NCBI GenBank assembly: GCA_964023275.1
Contig: OZ029915.1
Location: 32,467,989-32,531,988 of the forward strand
From: Norana najaformis
Lineage: Eukaryota; Annelida; Clitellata; Crassiclitellata; Hormogastridae
Reading direction: 5' to 3'
Length of the DNA stretch: 64,000 nucleotides
Part shown: piece by piece, positions 1 through 12,920 of the stretch
Position numbering within the stretch: the stretch's first letter is position 1
How the letters are laid out: each line of letters opens with the position of its first letter
Position numbers and translations under genes: made by a program
Notes under the pieces: generated by a model
Databases searched by the model: none
What the model was told of the DNA's origin: nothing
Seen by the model: only the letters and a program-made list of their open reading frames with translations

Positions 1-1230
1 TCATGAGACTGGTAGGATCAGAAACAGGCAGACAAATGAACTGCATAGTAATAGCCCTGCATGTTAACAGTATCTCTACTTTTTATAGCAATCTGTCTGC
101 GGGTTTACACCTTATTATTCGTTCTATACCAAATTTCTGCCTTTATACAACATCAATAACTAAATGGCAGACATGATAAACTACTGATATAATGGCTTAC
201 TCGCAGACTGACTTGATTTGACTCACAGACAGACGATTAGACAGGCACGAAGACAGACAGACTGACACACTGACTGAATTACTGAATTACTGAAAGACTG
301 AATGACTTCCTGACTTATACCGACTGACTTATTCATTGACTGACTGATTGGCCGACTGCGTGAGCGAAAGAACAAACGAAGGTGTAAGATACAGTGAAGT
401 TTTTGTCTGCATACCTATGGGGTCTATACATAGAGTAGGTTATGCAGCATACATGAAATAGGTAACGGAGAATGATAGATATTTTATGCTCTTATTAAAT
501 GGCGGTTTTATTTAACTATCTGTATTTATATGCTTATATCCCATACATAATATAAGCGCGCATAATAGGCCTATATATACACACAAAGGTGTGTGGTGTG
601 CAATCCTGAAGTTTCTGTTTTAAGGTTGCTTGAATTGTATGATATCCTGCAGCTGCAATTTGAAGGAGGTGCGATTTATTAGGCATTGTGCAGATTGTGT
701 ATATCTGCAGTAGATGTAACTGGATTCCTCAAGGGAAACGTAGGAGGGAAAGACCAAGGAAGGAGTGGCCATGCAGAGACCATCAGAGACGACCTTGGGT
801 GTTTGGAGATGTCGTGGGCTGAGGCAGGAAGACTGGCGGTCGACAGAGATGAATGGAGAAGTTGCTTTGTGCCCGATGTGCAGATCTGCACAGGAAGGAC
901 TTAGTACTAAGTTAGTAAGATATCATGCATACTTTTTACATGAATCACCAGAATTCGAGTCCCGGATGCTGCGCACGTCAAAGATAGCCATCCATCCATG
1001 CATGCATACCTCCGCCATGACCTACACCCCGTTCTTAGTCCGCTTCCTCTTCCGTTTACATATGCTTTTATCTGCCTTAGTTCGCTCGACTTTGTCCTTT
1101 TCTCCGTCCATCACCTTCTGCGTATACAAAGTGACTGGGAGCATGCCTTGAACCGGATTTGTACGACCCAACATGCAGAGGCCTGTATGCAATAGGCTAT
1201 ACATGCATAGAACAATTATAATTATAGACC

Positions 1231-1310
1231 TAACCTAAAGTTTAGTCTGCAGTTGTTGATATCTCTGTCCTAACCTAAAGTTTAGTCTGCAGTTGTTGAT
1301 ATCTCTGTCC
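1231..1310. repeat. 40-bp tandem duplication
   Basis: Two identical, directly adjacent 40-bp units (1231-1270 and 1271-1310), each starting TAACCTAAAGTTTAGTCTGC. Perfect identity suggests a recent duplication. Confidence 0.95.
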
Positions 1311-3469
1311 TATAGATATATGCGCAACTGAAACTATATTCATTCGCTATGAGCACAAGACTTAGTTATAGCGCCTTTAAAAATATTTACTCAAAAGGGC
1401 TCTCGGCCCAACCCATGCATACCATTATGGGTTAGTAATACCTGTAAATTTGCACACTTAACTTACCTTAGATTATGTTCTCGCCTGCCTTGCTTAGAAA
1501 CCTTGAAATTTGCCACTTGGGAGTATTCCAGCTGAAGTTCAGATGCAACCGAAGCTTCGCTGTCGAAGACGAGGACTCAGACCTTGTTCTCCTCAGACGT
1601 CGGCGTAATTGCCCGCTTCGTCGCACGCACGCACGCACGCAGTATGGCCACTTATATTTAAAGCGAGTCAATTAGGGACTCTCGGCTTTGCTAACTATAG
1701 GACAATTGAGCGAGATTATGATGAGCAGCCCGCCACATCGCTTCCGGGCCAATGGAAAACAAGCGCCTGCCTAGGCGATTCCGATATCAGAGAGAGGTTT
1801 ATGACACCAACGACCGCCCATCGCCAGTGCTGCGCTCGCGGACGGCTTTGGGTCACTGACTGCGATTGGTCAAGGCGTCTGAAACAACGGCTTTGATTGG
1901 TCGACGCGCCTTACTCCAGATCACTGCGGCTTAAATAATCGATACAGATTGCGGCAAATTATCGCCGAATATCTGATTTGACCTCCTCCGAGATTAATCA
2001 GCTGAACTTTAACACGGTTTCTTGATGCCGAACTAAGATTTTTATAAATTATCTGAGAACAAAATTCTCTCACTCCGCCCGTCCGTCCATCCGGTCTATA
2101 GACCTGTAAGACCAAATTCCGGGGCTTTGACTTCATGTGTGAGGAAGTTCGATGGTTCACATATTCGCAGTGCGTATATAGCTTAGCGATTCTATGGTCA
2201 AAATTAGCTTAATGCTATGCGGATATGCATGCACATATACACATACATAAATGTAAGTGTGACGGTTGGCGCATTAGCATCTTATACCTGCAAGCAGTAG
2301 AGGCCTGTGTGTGAGATTTCTTTGAGAGTCCTAAGTGGTTTATTAGAGGACGCCATAAACACCTCGAATTCACGCACTCAATCATACAGAATGATCGGAG
2401 GAGTCCAACCGACGGACGCACGGACGCACGGACGCACGAACGAATGGATGGACGAACGGAGATGACTTTGCAGTCATGAACCCGAAATAACCCCATTAGA
2501 GCCTCTTGCATCAATATTAGGCCTAAGGATATAGGCCTATATCCGACGACGCGTGCATGCATGCAGATGGACGTCTTATGACCTCTAATGAAACCAATAA
2601 TTGTTTCATGCCGGAAGTTTATGAATGCATAAATCCCGCGACCGACATTAGGCCAGTTGAATTGTCACAACTGAGTCTCAATCCTGAAAATTCATACGCT
2701 GTTGCGACTTGTAACACCAGCCGCAATGGAACACACACACACCTACACACACACACACACTATTCGAAATCTCTTTATTTGAGATTCTGCGAATTTGAGA
2801 AATAATAAGGCGCTGTATAAGAAATAGCAGGCTTCGCTACACACGCAGAAAACATGCTTACGCCTCACAGCAGACGCTAATGTTCGGAAAACCAAACAAA
2901 CGTCGCATAATTTATTTTCTGCTAAGGTGTCATGATGGGGCATTATAATCTTTTATTATAGGAAGTCTTTCAAATTATTGCTTAATATATTTTCAATAAA
3001 TAAATCAGTAAATTTTCACCTCTTACTACGATTAATCGAGACTTACCACCTCCTGCTATATCCACTGGTGGATTTTTCCACCTCTAATGCAGCCATTCCA
3101 CCGACCGGTGGAATTGTCCACCACAAGACCATCGTTTATTTTTACAGTGCATGTATGCCATGCTGTCACCATGGGCACACATATTCTATATAATCATCAG
3201 TCGCAAGCCATATATGCTCCTATGTTTGTACTGCGACTGTGTATTGTGATCATGACAATATCTCTAACTTTGTTCGAATGCAACTTTTTATCAAGGTATA
3301 GAGGCCTATGTTTCGCCTATAGTATGCATCATGATGCAGAGGGTATAAAGGATGGATGGACGTACGCCACTAAACTGGGCTTTTATATTAGGCCTATTTG
3401 AGTCTCATTAAGCCCCACAATCCCCCATTACTTCGCCTCTGATTGAAAAGTTGGATTCAGCCATGCAGT

Positions 3470-3560
3470 GTGTATGTATGTATGTATGTATGTATGTATG
3501 TATGTATGTATGTATGTATGTATGTATGTATGTATGTATGTATGTATGTATGTATGTATG
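3470..3560. repeat. (TATG)n microsatellite
   Basis: An almost pure tetranucleotide tract of about 90 bp. It generates artificial MYVC/HTYI repeat ORFs on both strands, which are not genes. Confidence 0.98.
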
Positions 3561-3795
3561 CATTCGTGTGTGTGTCATATAATATAATGGCGTGTTATCA
3601 CAGGAAGAACCGCCATTACTGTCTGCAGCAGCAAGAGCAATAGCAATTACAACAGCAATAACAACATCAGCGTCGATTATCAACTTGTTTCCTTCCTTTT
3701 TTTGGTTGTCTAAAATCTTCTGTCGGTTGGCATATTCTGCCACGGTCATCACTTTCGCAATCTCCCTCTATCTTCTCATGCACTTCGCTATGCAG

Positions 3796-3807
3796 TATCA
3801 TCGTCAT

Positions 3808-3856
<49 letters not shown>
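3796..3856. repeat. Compound (CAT)n-(CAG)n microsatellite
   Basis: About seven CAT units run directly into about ten CAG units. The poly-His/poly-Gln or poly-Cys reading is a by-product of the repeat. Confidence 0.97.
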
Positions 3857-3857
<1 letters not shown>

Positions 3858-4371
3858 TGGATTGGCAGTCTGCTGAACTGATTCATGCATGGAGTCGACA
3901 GCATAACTGGGGCGCGGTATAGAGCGCTCGGCTTGTATAAAGCGAAGAGAATAGGTGCGAGGGGCTTCTGAGGCGGTTACTTCATATGCATGTGGACCTT
4001 GAGCAAGCCTTTCACTCATAATTAGGCCTATTGCTCAGCGCCATCGATTGATGCTCAGTCATTAAATAGTGGTGCTTAATAAATAATAATAATAATTTAA
4101 TTATAATGGATGCATGGGCCGAATGTTTCATAGGGACAAAACACGTGAGTTGAACTATACTCTTTTTGAACCGTGTGTTGCTGATCGCACATTTTATACA
4201 GCTTAGAACACTGTCTGCCAGAAATAAGCTTCACAAGCCGCCAGCAGCGACCTTGCTGTGTTTCAAAGCAAATTTATAAACTGCAATGAACTGAATTTAA
4301 TTCTTTTAGAATCAAACAGTGTATATATAGCCTATTGAGTGCGAATTGTCGTTTAATCTTGTTTCATGAAG

Positions 4372-4569
4372 GTTTTCTAGTAAAACTGAGCCCCACTTTG
4401 TAGTGTTTTCTAGTAAAATTGAATCCCACTTTGTAGTGTTTTCTAGTAAAATTGAATCCCACTTTGTAGTGTTTTCTAGTAAAATTAAATCCCACTTTGT
4501 AGTGTTTTCTAGTAAAATTGAATCCCACTTTGTAGTGTTTTCTAGTAAAATTGAATCCCACTTTGTACT
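4372..4569. repeat. 33-bp satellite, six copies
   Basis: Six head-to-tail 33-bp units (starts at 4372, 4405, 4438, 4471, 4504 and 4537) with the core TTTTCTAGTAAAATTGAATC. Units differ by only a few bases. The period is a multiple of three and no frame used here contains a stop, so both strands show 11-residue repeats (VFSSKIESHFV on +, YKVGFNFTRKH on -). No start context or neighbouring exon supports translation. Confidence 0.97.
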
Positions 4570-6539
4570 GCGATGGAGCCTTTTAACCATGCAGTGTATA
4601 GGTGTACGGACCTGTTATATATCTAAACGTCTGCGAGTTGGCTATGGACGCTGCAGACATATTCGACCGCGTGTATACAAGTGCATTTAAAGACTCGATG
4701 CTCTGAAAGATGGAAAGAACAATGGCAGAGGGGGATACAAAGATATATATATATATGCATGAGATGCATGGAAGAAATGAAGATCGAGAGGTGAGACAGA
4801 TGGATACAGATGAATTGACTGATGTACGGTGGAAGTGCTAAGCTTTGTTCATCCTTGAGACAATTTTTAAATGGCGTTATATAAGTATCTCTACACGTAC
4901 TATGTACATAAGTAAGAATACAATTCAGTCACAAAATCACAGCCGACTGTATAGACTTACTTAAGCGGCGATTTAGCGTTCTTGCATATAGCACGTATAC
5001 CTAACCTGCATGGCTCCACCTCATACAAGGGCTTATTAGGACGCGTTTAAAGAGTATTCGCGGATCCACAACACGACAAGTCTCGTCGAAATCTCGAACA
5101 CAGCAAGAATTCTCGCGAGACCAATCACAGCCGGAGCGTGCGTTAATTTCTGCGTTCTACGGTCCTGATAGTCGACTGCTTAGGTTCTAGGATCCGTCCT
5201 GAATAATAATGGCCTGTTCCACTCCTCTGAGAAATACGATTTCCGTTCCCTTTATGAAGTAGTATTTTCCCATTATTATTAGCCGCGAGTTGTTCTATAA
5301 AATATTCATAAGGGATGCCTTGTAAACGCCTCTATTTTCGCTCGCTGCAAAACTGCAAAGTAGTTGATGTGCCTGTTGAGGGCGGTGGTCAAATTGAAAT
5401 AAAGGGACCCTGATTGCTCTATTAGGCGGCGGCGTTTCATAGTGCACGCGTTCTGCCTGGTCTCGCGCGAATTCGCGCGGCGTTCGGGATTTCAACGAGA
5501 CCATTATGTCGTCATATTAAGAGGGTCAACGGGCGCAAGAAAAATGACGGACCAGCTGCCGTTGCATTCAGAAGGTGATTAAACTCGAGTCACATTAGGC
5601 CAAGCAGATGAGGGCTAGCGGCAATTATACGACGATAGGCTAAACTTGCAGAAGGCGTTTGAGGAATTTTAGGTTCAGAAATCTTGAGGCTGTCAGAGAG
5701 TAGGCCTATATAGGCCTAATGCCTGCTTACATGCATGCGTAACTTGTGGACAAGTAAGCCTACAGCACCTAGAGGCCGTAAGCAAGGCCTATGCTATAGG
5801 TCAATGACCAGTAATTTGCCATCCATGCCAGCACACACAGACACACGCACACTGGTGCAACACTGGATAACGTTGGTCAAGCATTGCACCAATGCGTGTG
5901 TGTGTGCGCGCGCTGCCTGGGAATTATTTAACGCATATCACTGATGGAATATTTTTATTTCAGATATTCAGAGCTATTAAATAGATTTTTCTGCACGCTT
6001 TCTTTAGCCTTGTGTATTCGTATTCAGTATAGCCTTGTAAAAGTAGGCCTATTCATAAGACAGTGCAATTTTGCAGAAGCGTGTGCCCGTGCACTTAGCA
6101 GAATTAGGCTATTCGTTTTGTTTGACTTAGATATTTTCCAGATACGCACAGTAGATCTCCAAAAACTCCGTCAAACATTCTTTTAAAATCGTAACTGCAT
6201 GCGGACCGTAATTGTGAAACGAGAGTTAGGCCTATTATTTTACCAAGCCTAATAGGATTTATTTGAATGCACCATTTTGTGGCCAAAAAAGAGATTTTAG
6301 ATTTATTCGCTAGATGGCTAATGAAGGCGTCATCTGAAATCCAAAGTGCTGAATGATTACCTTAACGTGCCTTTCGTTAAATGTTTCGCTAGGCCTACAT
6401 ACCAGGGGCTTATAGCTCGTCTTCGTTCTGGAAGCATGTTGAATTCGTCTACATGCATACAGTGGCGGATCTGGAAGTTTAGATAGGGGCGGATCCAAAG
6501 TCGAGAAAGAGGCGGGTCAAGTAACCCAGCCCTCAACTT

Positions 6540-6850
6540 AACTTCGCCGATTTACCTTGTTGGGTGCTGAGAGGGAAAGTTTTTGTAGGACCTTTTTAGG
6601 TTTCCAGATTTTTTGAGGACCTTTTTTTAGTTTCCAGTGATTTTTATGACCTTTTCCTTTTTGCCATGAATTTGAAGGCCTTTCTTTTGCTTTCACAGAT
6701 TTTCATAACCTTTTTGTTTCACAGATTTTGTTGACATTTTAGATGTCCAGATCTTTTCAAAAAACCTTCCCCAGTTTTATGATCTTTCTACATGCCCAGT
6801 TTTATCAATACTTTTTTACTTTACAAATTTAGTGACTTCATTAATCAAAA
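6540..6850. repeat. T-rich degenerate repeat region
   Basis: Imperfect units built around TTTCCAGATTTTT and GGACCTTTTT recur every 35-45 bases. One strand is strongly T-rich. This is probably a decayed minisatellite. Confidence 0.6.
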
Positions 6851-8579
6851 CAGTTGGGGCAAAAATTCCAAGTATGCCTTAATTGGCCCTTTAACCTTTC
6901 TTGTTTGGATGCGAATGATGCTCGCATAGCCGAAGAATTCAATCTAATTTAATAACTTCTAAATCGCCGTTATGATGGTCGCTCAAGATCAAGGTGAAAC
7001 CGTAGTCAAAATCAAAATTCGTAGGAGAAGCCAGGTCGAATCTTCGAATCCCAGAAGTCAGAGAACCAGAAGCCTGGTTACGTACGGTGAATGAGCTAAT
7101 TCCGTAAATCGTTTCATAAAAGAACCGTAAACGGGGATTGAAGTTCTGAATCGTTATCTAGTGCTATCTAGTGAAATGAATTGCCATACATATAAAGCAT
7201 ATAGCGATTGCCTGTCGAAGTCGTCGAAAATATGAATTTAGACACAATTGGCAATTTAAATTCATACCTTGCATCATGCATGACGTAACGTGCTTTGGAA
7301 CGACGTAGCGTTACACCCAAATGACGTCTGTTTGCGAATCGTTACCCGTTGCAGAGTAGCGAATAAAGCCGTACTGACAGCTCTTCCGGCAAATGTGGTT
7401 TATACTATGTTCTGCGCATCACAGGCTGTGTTAAGTACCAATTGTTGAAGTTTAGAAACGGTATATTTTTATGCACCCTCTGTCTTTTATAGCTTTGTTT
7501 CTCTGACCAGCCGCCTGCAGCCCGTAGGACTATAGCACTTTGACCGATTTTTACGCAGAATTGCTCGTCTGAGGCGGATTTTGTGGTACGTACCTTTGTG
7601 TTTACAAATTATTGTCACTCAATGAAGGAACTGAACTGAATTATTCACTGCAGAAGAGGTAATAAATAGATAGGTCGCAAACGCTATGCACAATGATCTT
7701 AAATTTGTTGAAGTATATGTAGTTGCATGTAGCTCTGTAATAGTTCTAGTATTGACCATTGACCACACGTATAGCACTTCTTGTCAATTTGCATTAAGCT
7801 GTGTCGCCTCCTTGTACAATTTGTCCCTGCGCCGAATTTTCCCCGACGCCCTCTCGTCCGAACATATCTATATATCGTAACCTGCCACGAATGCGGGCTT
7901 GACTTCTGTAAACGCTGTGTTCGTCCAGCATAGAATGCACTGGATGTCGTTAACCAAACGAGGACAAATTTGTTTTGACTTGTCTACAGGTGGAACGCAC
8001 GCTTCGCCGCTCCACGTCTCTAACGTGGAGCACGGTGCGATAGCCCTTGTTCAACCTATTGCGCTATGTTTGTATCTCATATTGGTTGGTATGGACGACA
8101 CTATTTGTCTTCCCCATGCACTACTTAACTATTATCGTCTGAAAGACCGCTTCCCGCGATTTGTCACACGCCTTGTGGCCAATCCGCCATCTATGCCTCC
8201 ATCTATATATAATTATCTTGACATTAAGAGTTAGCAAAGCAGACTTGCAGCTTGGTCTGGTCTGGCTTTGTGTAAACTGGTATGCACAAGCACAGATAAC
8301 ATGGGGCCACAGGTGTCAATCTACTGGCCCCATTTTAATATCAAGTACATTAACAATTGGAAGGCAACATTAACAATTAAATTAGACCATGCATCAACAT
8401 CAATGTCGTTAGCAATAGCTTTATTTTAAAAGAGTTGCATAAAATCTGACAGTGTTACTGTATGATTAGCCCCATGCTACCAGTTGTGATGTGCTTGCCT
8501 GATGGACTGCTTCGATAACGAACATTTTCGTAATCGTTATCGTAAACCCGAAATTTCTAAAGCGCTATTTAAAAACTAA

Positions 8580-9060
8580 ACGCAGGGCACCAGCTTATTC
8601 TCGAGCGCTGCGTCAAGTCCGTGGGTTTGTCCAAAGATGCCATGTCAAGAATCAAGTCCGGTTGCCAGGAGACCAAAGAGAGGAGGGGAGAAGGCTAGAG
8701 TGGGTTGTGTCTAAGCTGAGGGAAATGGGAAGACTGATCAGGGTGGACATCTTGAGTAGTGTTAGTTCCGCTGTTTAACGACATCTTATTGCATCAAAGG
8801 CCGTTGACGTCGCCCTCCTCCTTTATCCAGGCTTGGAACTGGCACTGCCCGACTAAACGCAGTGGCAGAGTTGGATTTCTTGAAAAGGCGAGACTTCGGT
8901 TTTAAATGGAATACCTTGGGAGTAATAGATAGAGTGAACGACGGAAGGAATAAAGGAGCAGAGAATTTGCGATATTCAGGCGGGAGATCCTTCCAGAGTC
9001 GAGGTGCAGCGTCAGTGGGAAAACCAGAAGGCGAGGAAGAGGGCTAGTCACCCACCATTG
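8580..9060 (-). mobile_element. LINE 3'-end remnant
   Basis: Read on the minus strand, the region carries the decayed C-terminal end of a non-LTR retrotransposon reverse-transcriptase ORF, with a broken match to the common 'aromatic-x-x-x-AP-LW-LP' type block. Near 8588-8600 it also contains a CACCAGCTTATTC segment shared with the other LINE tails in the window. Frameshifts are evident. Confidence 0.45.
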
Positions 9061-9402
9061 TATGCTGAGGCCAAGACTGTTCACTGTATAACATTAATTA
9101 TTCCAGAGGCAGGTGTTGTACAGGGTGGGCCAGAAGTATTTGTTCAACTTTGAAGGCCTATAACTTAGGCAGTTTAGCAAGTAAGTGTATGCTTAATGCA
9201 TCAAATTAAAGGTCGTTATATCAGCTACAACTGCTCAAAAATTTACATTTTTAGCTTTATTAATAATTGCGTAAAACTACTGTACTGAATATGTATCAGT
9301 TTACAATGATTTCAATTCGTCTATCTTGCAAAACACAATACTTGGAAAATTAGTCTTTGCAAGTTTGCATTATTGATAGCCATTAAGAAATCCAAGAATT
9401 AT

Positions 9403-9684
9403 TTAATCAAATAAATATTCAATGTGTCTTCCACGAGCTCGAATGACTGCATCAATGCGACGTGCCCATTGATCTATGGCTCCATTGATGAGTTCCTGGC
9501 TGATCTCAGTCCAGCAACGAGTGATGACGCGCTTCAGATGCTCGACGTTTACTATCCGTTCACGATAAACCCGTTGCTGCAAAGCACCCCAGATTGAGTA
9601 ATCAACGGGGTTTAAGTCAGGGCTATTAGGCGGCCAGTTATGTGGTTCGATGAACTCAGGAACGTTCGCGTTCAAAAACTCCAC
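9403..9684 (-). pseudogene. Tc1/mariner transposase, C-terminal fragment
   Basis: The 93-residue minus-strand ORF contains WPPNSPDLNPVDYSIW near residues 17-32, the signature around the last catalytic acidic residue of Tc1/mariner DDE transposases, followed by the usual GALQQRVYRERI segment and a basic tail. The helix-turn-helix DNA-binding half and the first two catalytic acids are missing, because the remaining sequence up to the element end is too short to hold them. The protein cannot be catalytically active. It lies inside the short inverted-repeat element described above, which marks that element as non-autonomous. Placement in the superfamily is firm; the subfamily (possibly one with aspartate as third residue) is not. 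Confidence 0.88.
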
Positions 9685-9889
9685 GGTATGTCATCTTCTG
9701 TTAACGGCGCCATGATGAAATTAATTATTGTTTACGTCAGAAAACAAGGTAGGTGCGGTACACAATAATTATATGGTGCGTAGTGCAAGCTACCGTAATG
9801 AAATTTGTCGGACTTAAAGCTGATATAACGACCTTTAATTTGATGCATTAAGCATACACTTACTTGCTAAACTGCCTAAGTTACTCTGT

Positions 9890-10060
9890 AAGAAAAAGTG
9901 TAGACCACTTTGTCTACAGCTAATGTTGAGCGGATTTTGCAACACTAATGTGGATGTTTGTGCAACAAAGTGTGGACATTTTTGTGCAACACTAAGTGTA
10001 GCAAAAAATATGCAACACTCAATGTGGATTTTTAATGCAACACCAATGTGGACTAATATT
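9890..10060. repeat. Left subterminal repeat array of the 5-kb element
   Basis: GCAACAC followed a few bases later by GTGGA or GTGTAG recurs about six times at roughly 25-30 base spacing. The right end of the element has the inverted counterpart. Such arrays often bind transposase in DNA transposons; that role is inferred here. Confidence 0.75.
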
Positions 10061-10732
10061 TCTTCTTTAAAGAAGGCATAAATTTGTTGCTAGAAAATGA
10101 ATCTTTTAGTATGTTAATATAAGGCAAACACAAACATGTCACAAAATATGCAGTTTATATAGTTAAACTGTTACTGCCATTCAGAGACACCCAAAGTGAC
10201 CCCGAATTTGACGTAAGTACAATGTCCGATTTCAGAAATATCCTAGACGACAGTATGTGGCTCGAGATTTTTGGAGTCAGGTTGACAGTCCAAATCTATA
10301 GGTTTACGGATTAAGCACATGGAAAATACTGGTCGCTCGATGCAGTGAATTTCGTATACGCATGAATGAAATCATCGAAACCAGTGAAGCACACGATTTC
10401 GGTTGACTCAGTAAAGTCAGCAGAAGCGGACTCGAACGGAAAATGTCTCTTAAATTATAATATCTGACTGAACAAACAGTTTAAATCCCGGCTGAAATAA
10501 ACATTTTTTAGCATTAGATTTTGTGGTAATCGTAAACGCTTATATGAGCCGCCAGCGAGATGCCGACCCGATAGCACCATTCACCAATTGTATAGCCAGT
10601 TTCATGACTTCATGTCCTATGCGCAACGAGCTTAATTTTTCGGACTTCTGAACAATGGTGCTCTTTCATGTGTCAGTTAATTTTTGTTTTCTATGATTTT
10701 GATGTTTTCTGCGTTAAGTAAAGATGTTCACT

Positions 10733-10871
10733 TTTGGATCTTGACCTGGAACCGGAGCCTTTTTGCCTATCGATTTTGTTTTGACTGAGCGCCTGTGAAT
10801 AAGCTGGTCTCCGCGGCACGGTTTTCGTTGGGCACTGTAGAAATCTCGGAATTACGATTACGATTACGATA
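10733..10871 (+). mobile_element. LINE 3' tail, ATTACG-tailed family
   Basis: Starts near TTGGATCTTGACCTGG and ends GAAATCTCGGAATTACGATTACGATTACG. The same 3' sequence recurs at least eight more times in the window in both orientations. The ATTACG tandem tail is typical of CR1/L2-type LINEs, which end in short repeats rather than poly(A). Confidence 0.8.
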
Positions 10872-10903
10872 CATGATGCATATTCATTTTACAGTAGAAT
10901 AAT

Positions 10904-11400
10904 ATGACGTCATGCAGACGGGCGTATCTGCCGCAATCTGTTGTTTTCGTTTTAGCCACGCGTGGTCTGGCGCGAAGTTTCGTTCTTTTGTGTTTGGTGC
11001 TCGCTGGATTGAAAGCAAAACTATTTAACCGTAATTCTTATTCTGTTTTTCTTCAGATTTATATTATTGTGTTTTTAAAATGTTTGTTACGTATGTGACA
11101 TTTGCGAGCCATCTTACCCGCTTTTCAGAGCCCGTTTGCAAAGACAATAATGTTGGCGAGCTGCGAATCCATGTGCGTTGTAGGCCGTGCAAAGTTCTTT
11201 CCGTAAACTATTCAGTCTGTTTCTTCACATTGTAAGGTCTCATATAAAACCCACGGTGCATATAGTTTCCAGATCTCCAGTAGACGTTAGAATGGAATGT
11301 GAAGGTAGTTCAGGGACTGTTGACCCAAATCATTCCAGTATGGCTGAAATTAATCCCAAACCTGATGTGTGATTTGCGTGATAAGGGTATTGTGAAATAG
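10904..11400 (+). other. Possible promoter and 5' exon region inside the 5-kb element
   Basis: A consensus CRE, TGACGTCA, lies at 10905-10912, followed by CpG-richer DNA. A candidate acceptor at about 11129 (CCGCTTTTCAG) precedes an open stretch reading GELRIHVRCRPCK, and a later reading frame begins MECEGSSGTVDPN at about 11292. I do not recognise the protein. These may be captured host-gene pieces or chance ORFs. Confidence 0.3.
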
Positions 11401-11450
11401 AGACCACTAAAACCTTTCTTTCAGTATCATGTAGCTTTGCCTCAAATGCC

Positions 11451-11560
11451 GGCATACTTATAGTATCGGGGACCGCTCTGTTTTGGCCGTTGCTTTTCGG
11501 CGCCCGCTCGCTGAAAGCCTCGTCCCAAATTAGAGCGGTCCCCGATACTATAAGTATGCC
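11451..11560. mobile_element. 110-bp foldback element
   Basis: Perfect 29-bp inverted arms (11451-11479 and 11532-11560, starting GGCATACTTATAGTATCGGG) enclose a 52-base GC-richer spacer. The transcript would form a long hairpin. No clear target-site duplication was seen, so mobility is inferred from the structure. Confidence 0.85.
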
Positions 11561-12078
11561 CAAAAACCTTGTCTTTATTTTGTTTAGGCATGATATTACA
11601 ATTAAAGACGTGATTTTGAAATACAAATTTTGTTACCGTTGTATTTAGACAAGACCGGCCATGTAAAGAGGAGAAGATTGCAATGGCTAGATCCATTACA
11701 GACTCATTTCCAGTTTTCCGTGATGTAAGTACTATTTAGGACTGTTTTTACCTTGCTGCTCTTTGATTTAATTTTTGTTTTCTACTTTATCCTAGAAGGT
11801 TATGGCTTACTCATCTTAATCTGTCAATTTCAAGTTTTTCAAAACACTGAAGAGGTTGCTCATTTCATTTTTTAATGTGGCAAGTGCTTGGTGAGGCATA
11901 TGGGGCATGGAATGCAATGGGAGATAATACTTATGGTTTTGAAAGTGATTGAAGAGGAGAGGAAGTTGGGAGTGAATATGTCCAAGACTGCAAAACCTTA
12001 ACTTTGGCAATACTTCCATGTACACATTACTTTTTTGCACGTTACAGAAATTTCTTCTGTACTGTTTCACAGGAGAGG

Positions 12079-12920
12079 TTCTGTGATCCAGTGTCGCATA
12101 CAGGTCATCTTGAAGCATCCATTCGATCCAGGCGGTCAAGAAATGCCTTAATAAAAACGCTGTGGACTCATCCACATAAAGCTGGGTTAGTTGTTTTCCT
12201 TTTAAAAATAAAATTAGGGATGCATATTACTTCACTGCCATTCAAGTAATTACTTCTTTAAAATTTAGGGATGCATATAACCTGAACTGCTGCTGGAGGA
12301 CAGTGTGTAGTGCTTCGTGAAGTTTCAGTAGAGTGGTGCTAAATGTCTTCTCAACTACTGACTTGTGTAGTTTTTAAAATCTCAATTGCAGTTGTATGTG
12401 TAAGATGAGATGGTAAAAAGAAAGGGTAAGATATGGTAAAGTGAAAAGGACATTTTTATAGCAGCCTTTAACAGTAATAGTTGATGACAGACTTTTTTTA
12501 ACAGGCTGGGAGTCTTGCTTTTCTTTCAGTTACATCCATCACTTGAATTTCAGCAGATGAAGGAAAGGATACTAACTTTAGCTGCTTTTCTTTCAGTTAC
12601 ACAGAGCATGTTTTTAAAATGCCAAAGGCCAGTTGCACTGACTAGTCAGTTGCTGCAAATGGCAATAAGGCAATTTGTGATGCTTATTTCTCAAGCATGA
12701 CTGTGCTGTTTTAGATTGGAGAGGAATTTTGGCTGTAACCTCTGCTGAAAAGTCGTTGACAGTTGAATTTCAGCAGATGAAGGAAAGGATACTAAATTTA
12801 GCCGCTTCATCGACTTTAACTCGGGACCTTCTTAACAACATTACTAAAGACTATGATGAAGGTATGTTGATGTCTCAGTTCCTTTTAAAGTTAATAAATG
12901 TTGCCATTTGCAATGTAGCA
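12079..12920 (+). pseudogene. Exon-like segments of an unidentified gene within the 5-kb element
   Basis: Two segments look like exons between splice-like signals. One, starting near 12074 after TTTCACAG, reads ERFCDPVSHTGHLEASIRS then NALIKTLWTHPHKAG, and ends at a GTTAGT donor. The other, ending near 12861 at GAAG|GTATGT, reads EFQQMKERILNLAASSTLTR then DLLNNITKDYDEG. The codon phases I could assign do not join cleanly. A 38-40-bp part of the second segment is duplicated upstream (12545 and 12765, spacing 220), suggesting decay or rearrangement. A further exon-like piece at 13589-13670 reads DETVDGALERMADEGKPRP. I cannot name the family. It may be a host gene fragment carried by the transposon, or a remnant of its own gene. 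Confidence 0.3.

Larger units (their letters stand above)
1..9110. other. Gene-poor left flank
   Basis: No ORF in this stretch resembles a protein family I know, and the short ORFs are scattered and lack plausible splice structure. Visible content is degenerate TGAC/GACTGA repeats at about 190-360, an (AC)n run near 2733-2760, several microsatellites, a 33-bp satellite and T-rich DNA (separate entries), and many copies of the palindrome TAGGCCTA or close variants (for example near 2517, 3390, 4023, 5702, 6228 and 6391). A LINE 3' remnant occupies the right end. Confidence 0.6.

Noticed and set aside
3408..3876. ORFs of 94-114 residues with His/Tyr/Gln repeats
   Set aside because: Translations of TATG, CAT and CAG microsatellites.
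11130..11220. Parkin-like RING0 segment (GELRIHVRCRPCK)
   Set aside because: The similarity is limited to a few Cys/Arg positions and the frame closes soon after. Not enough to name a family.
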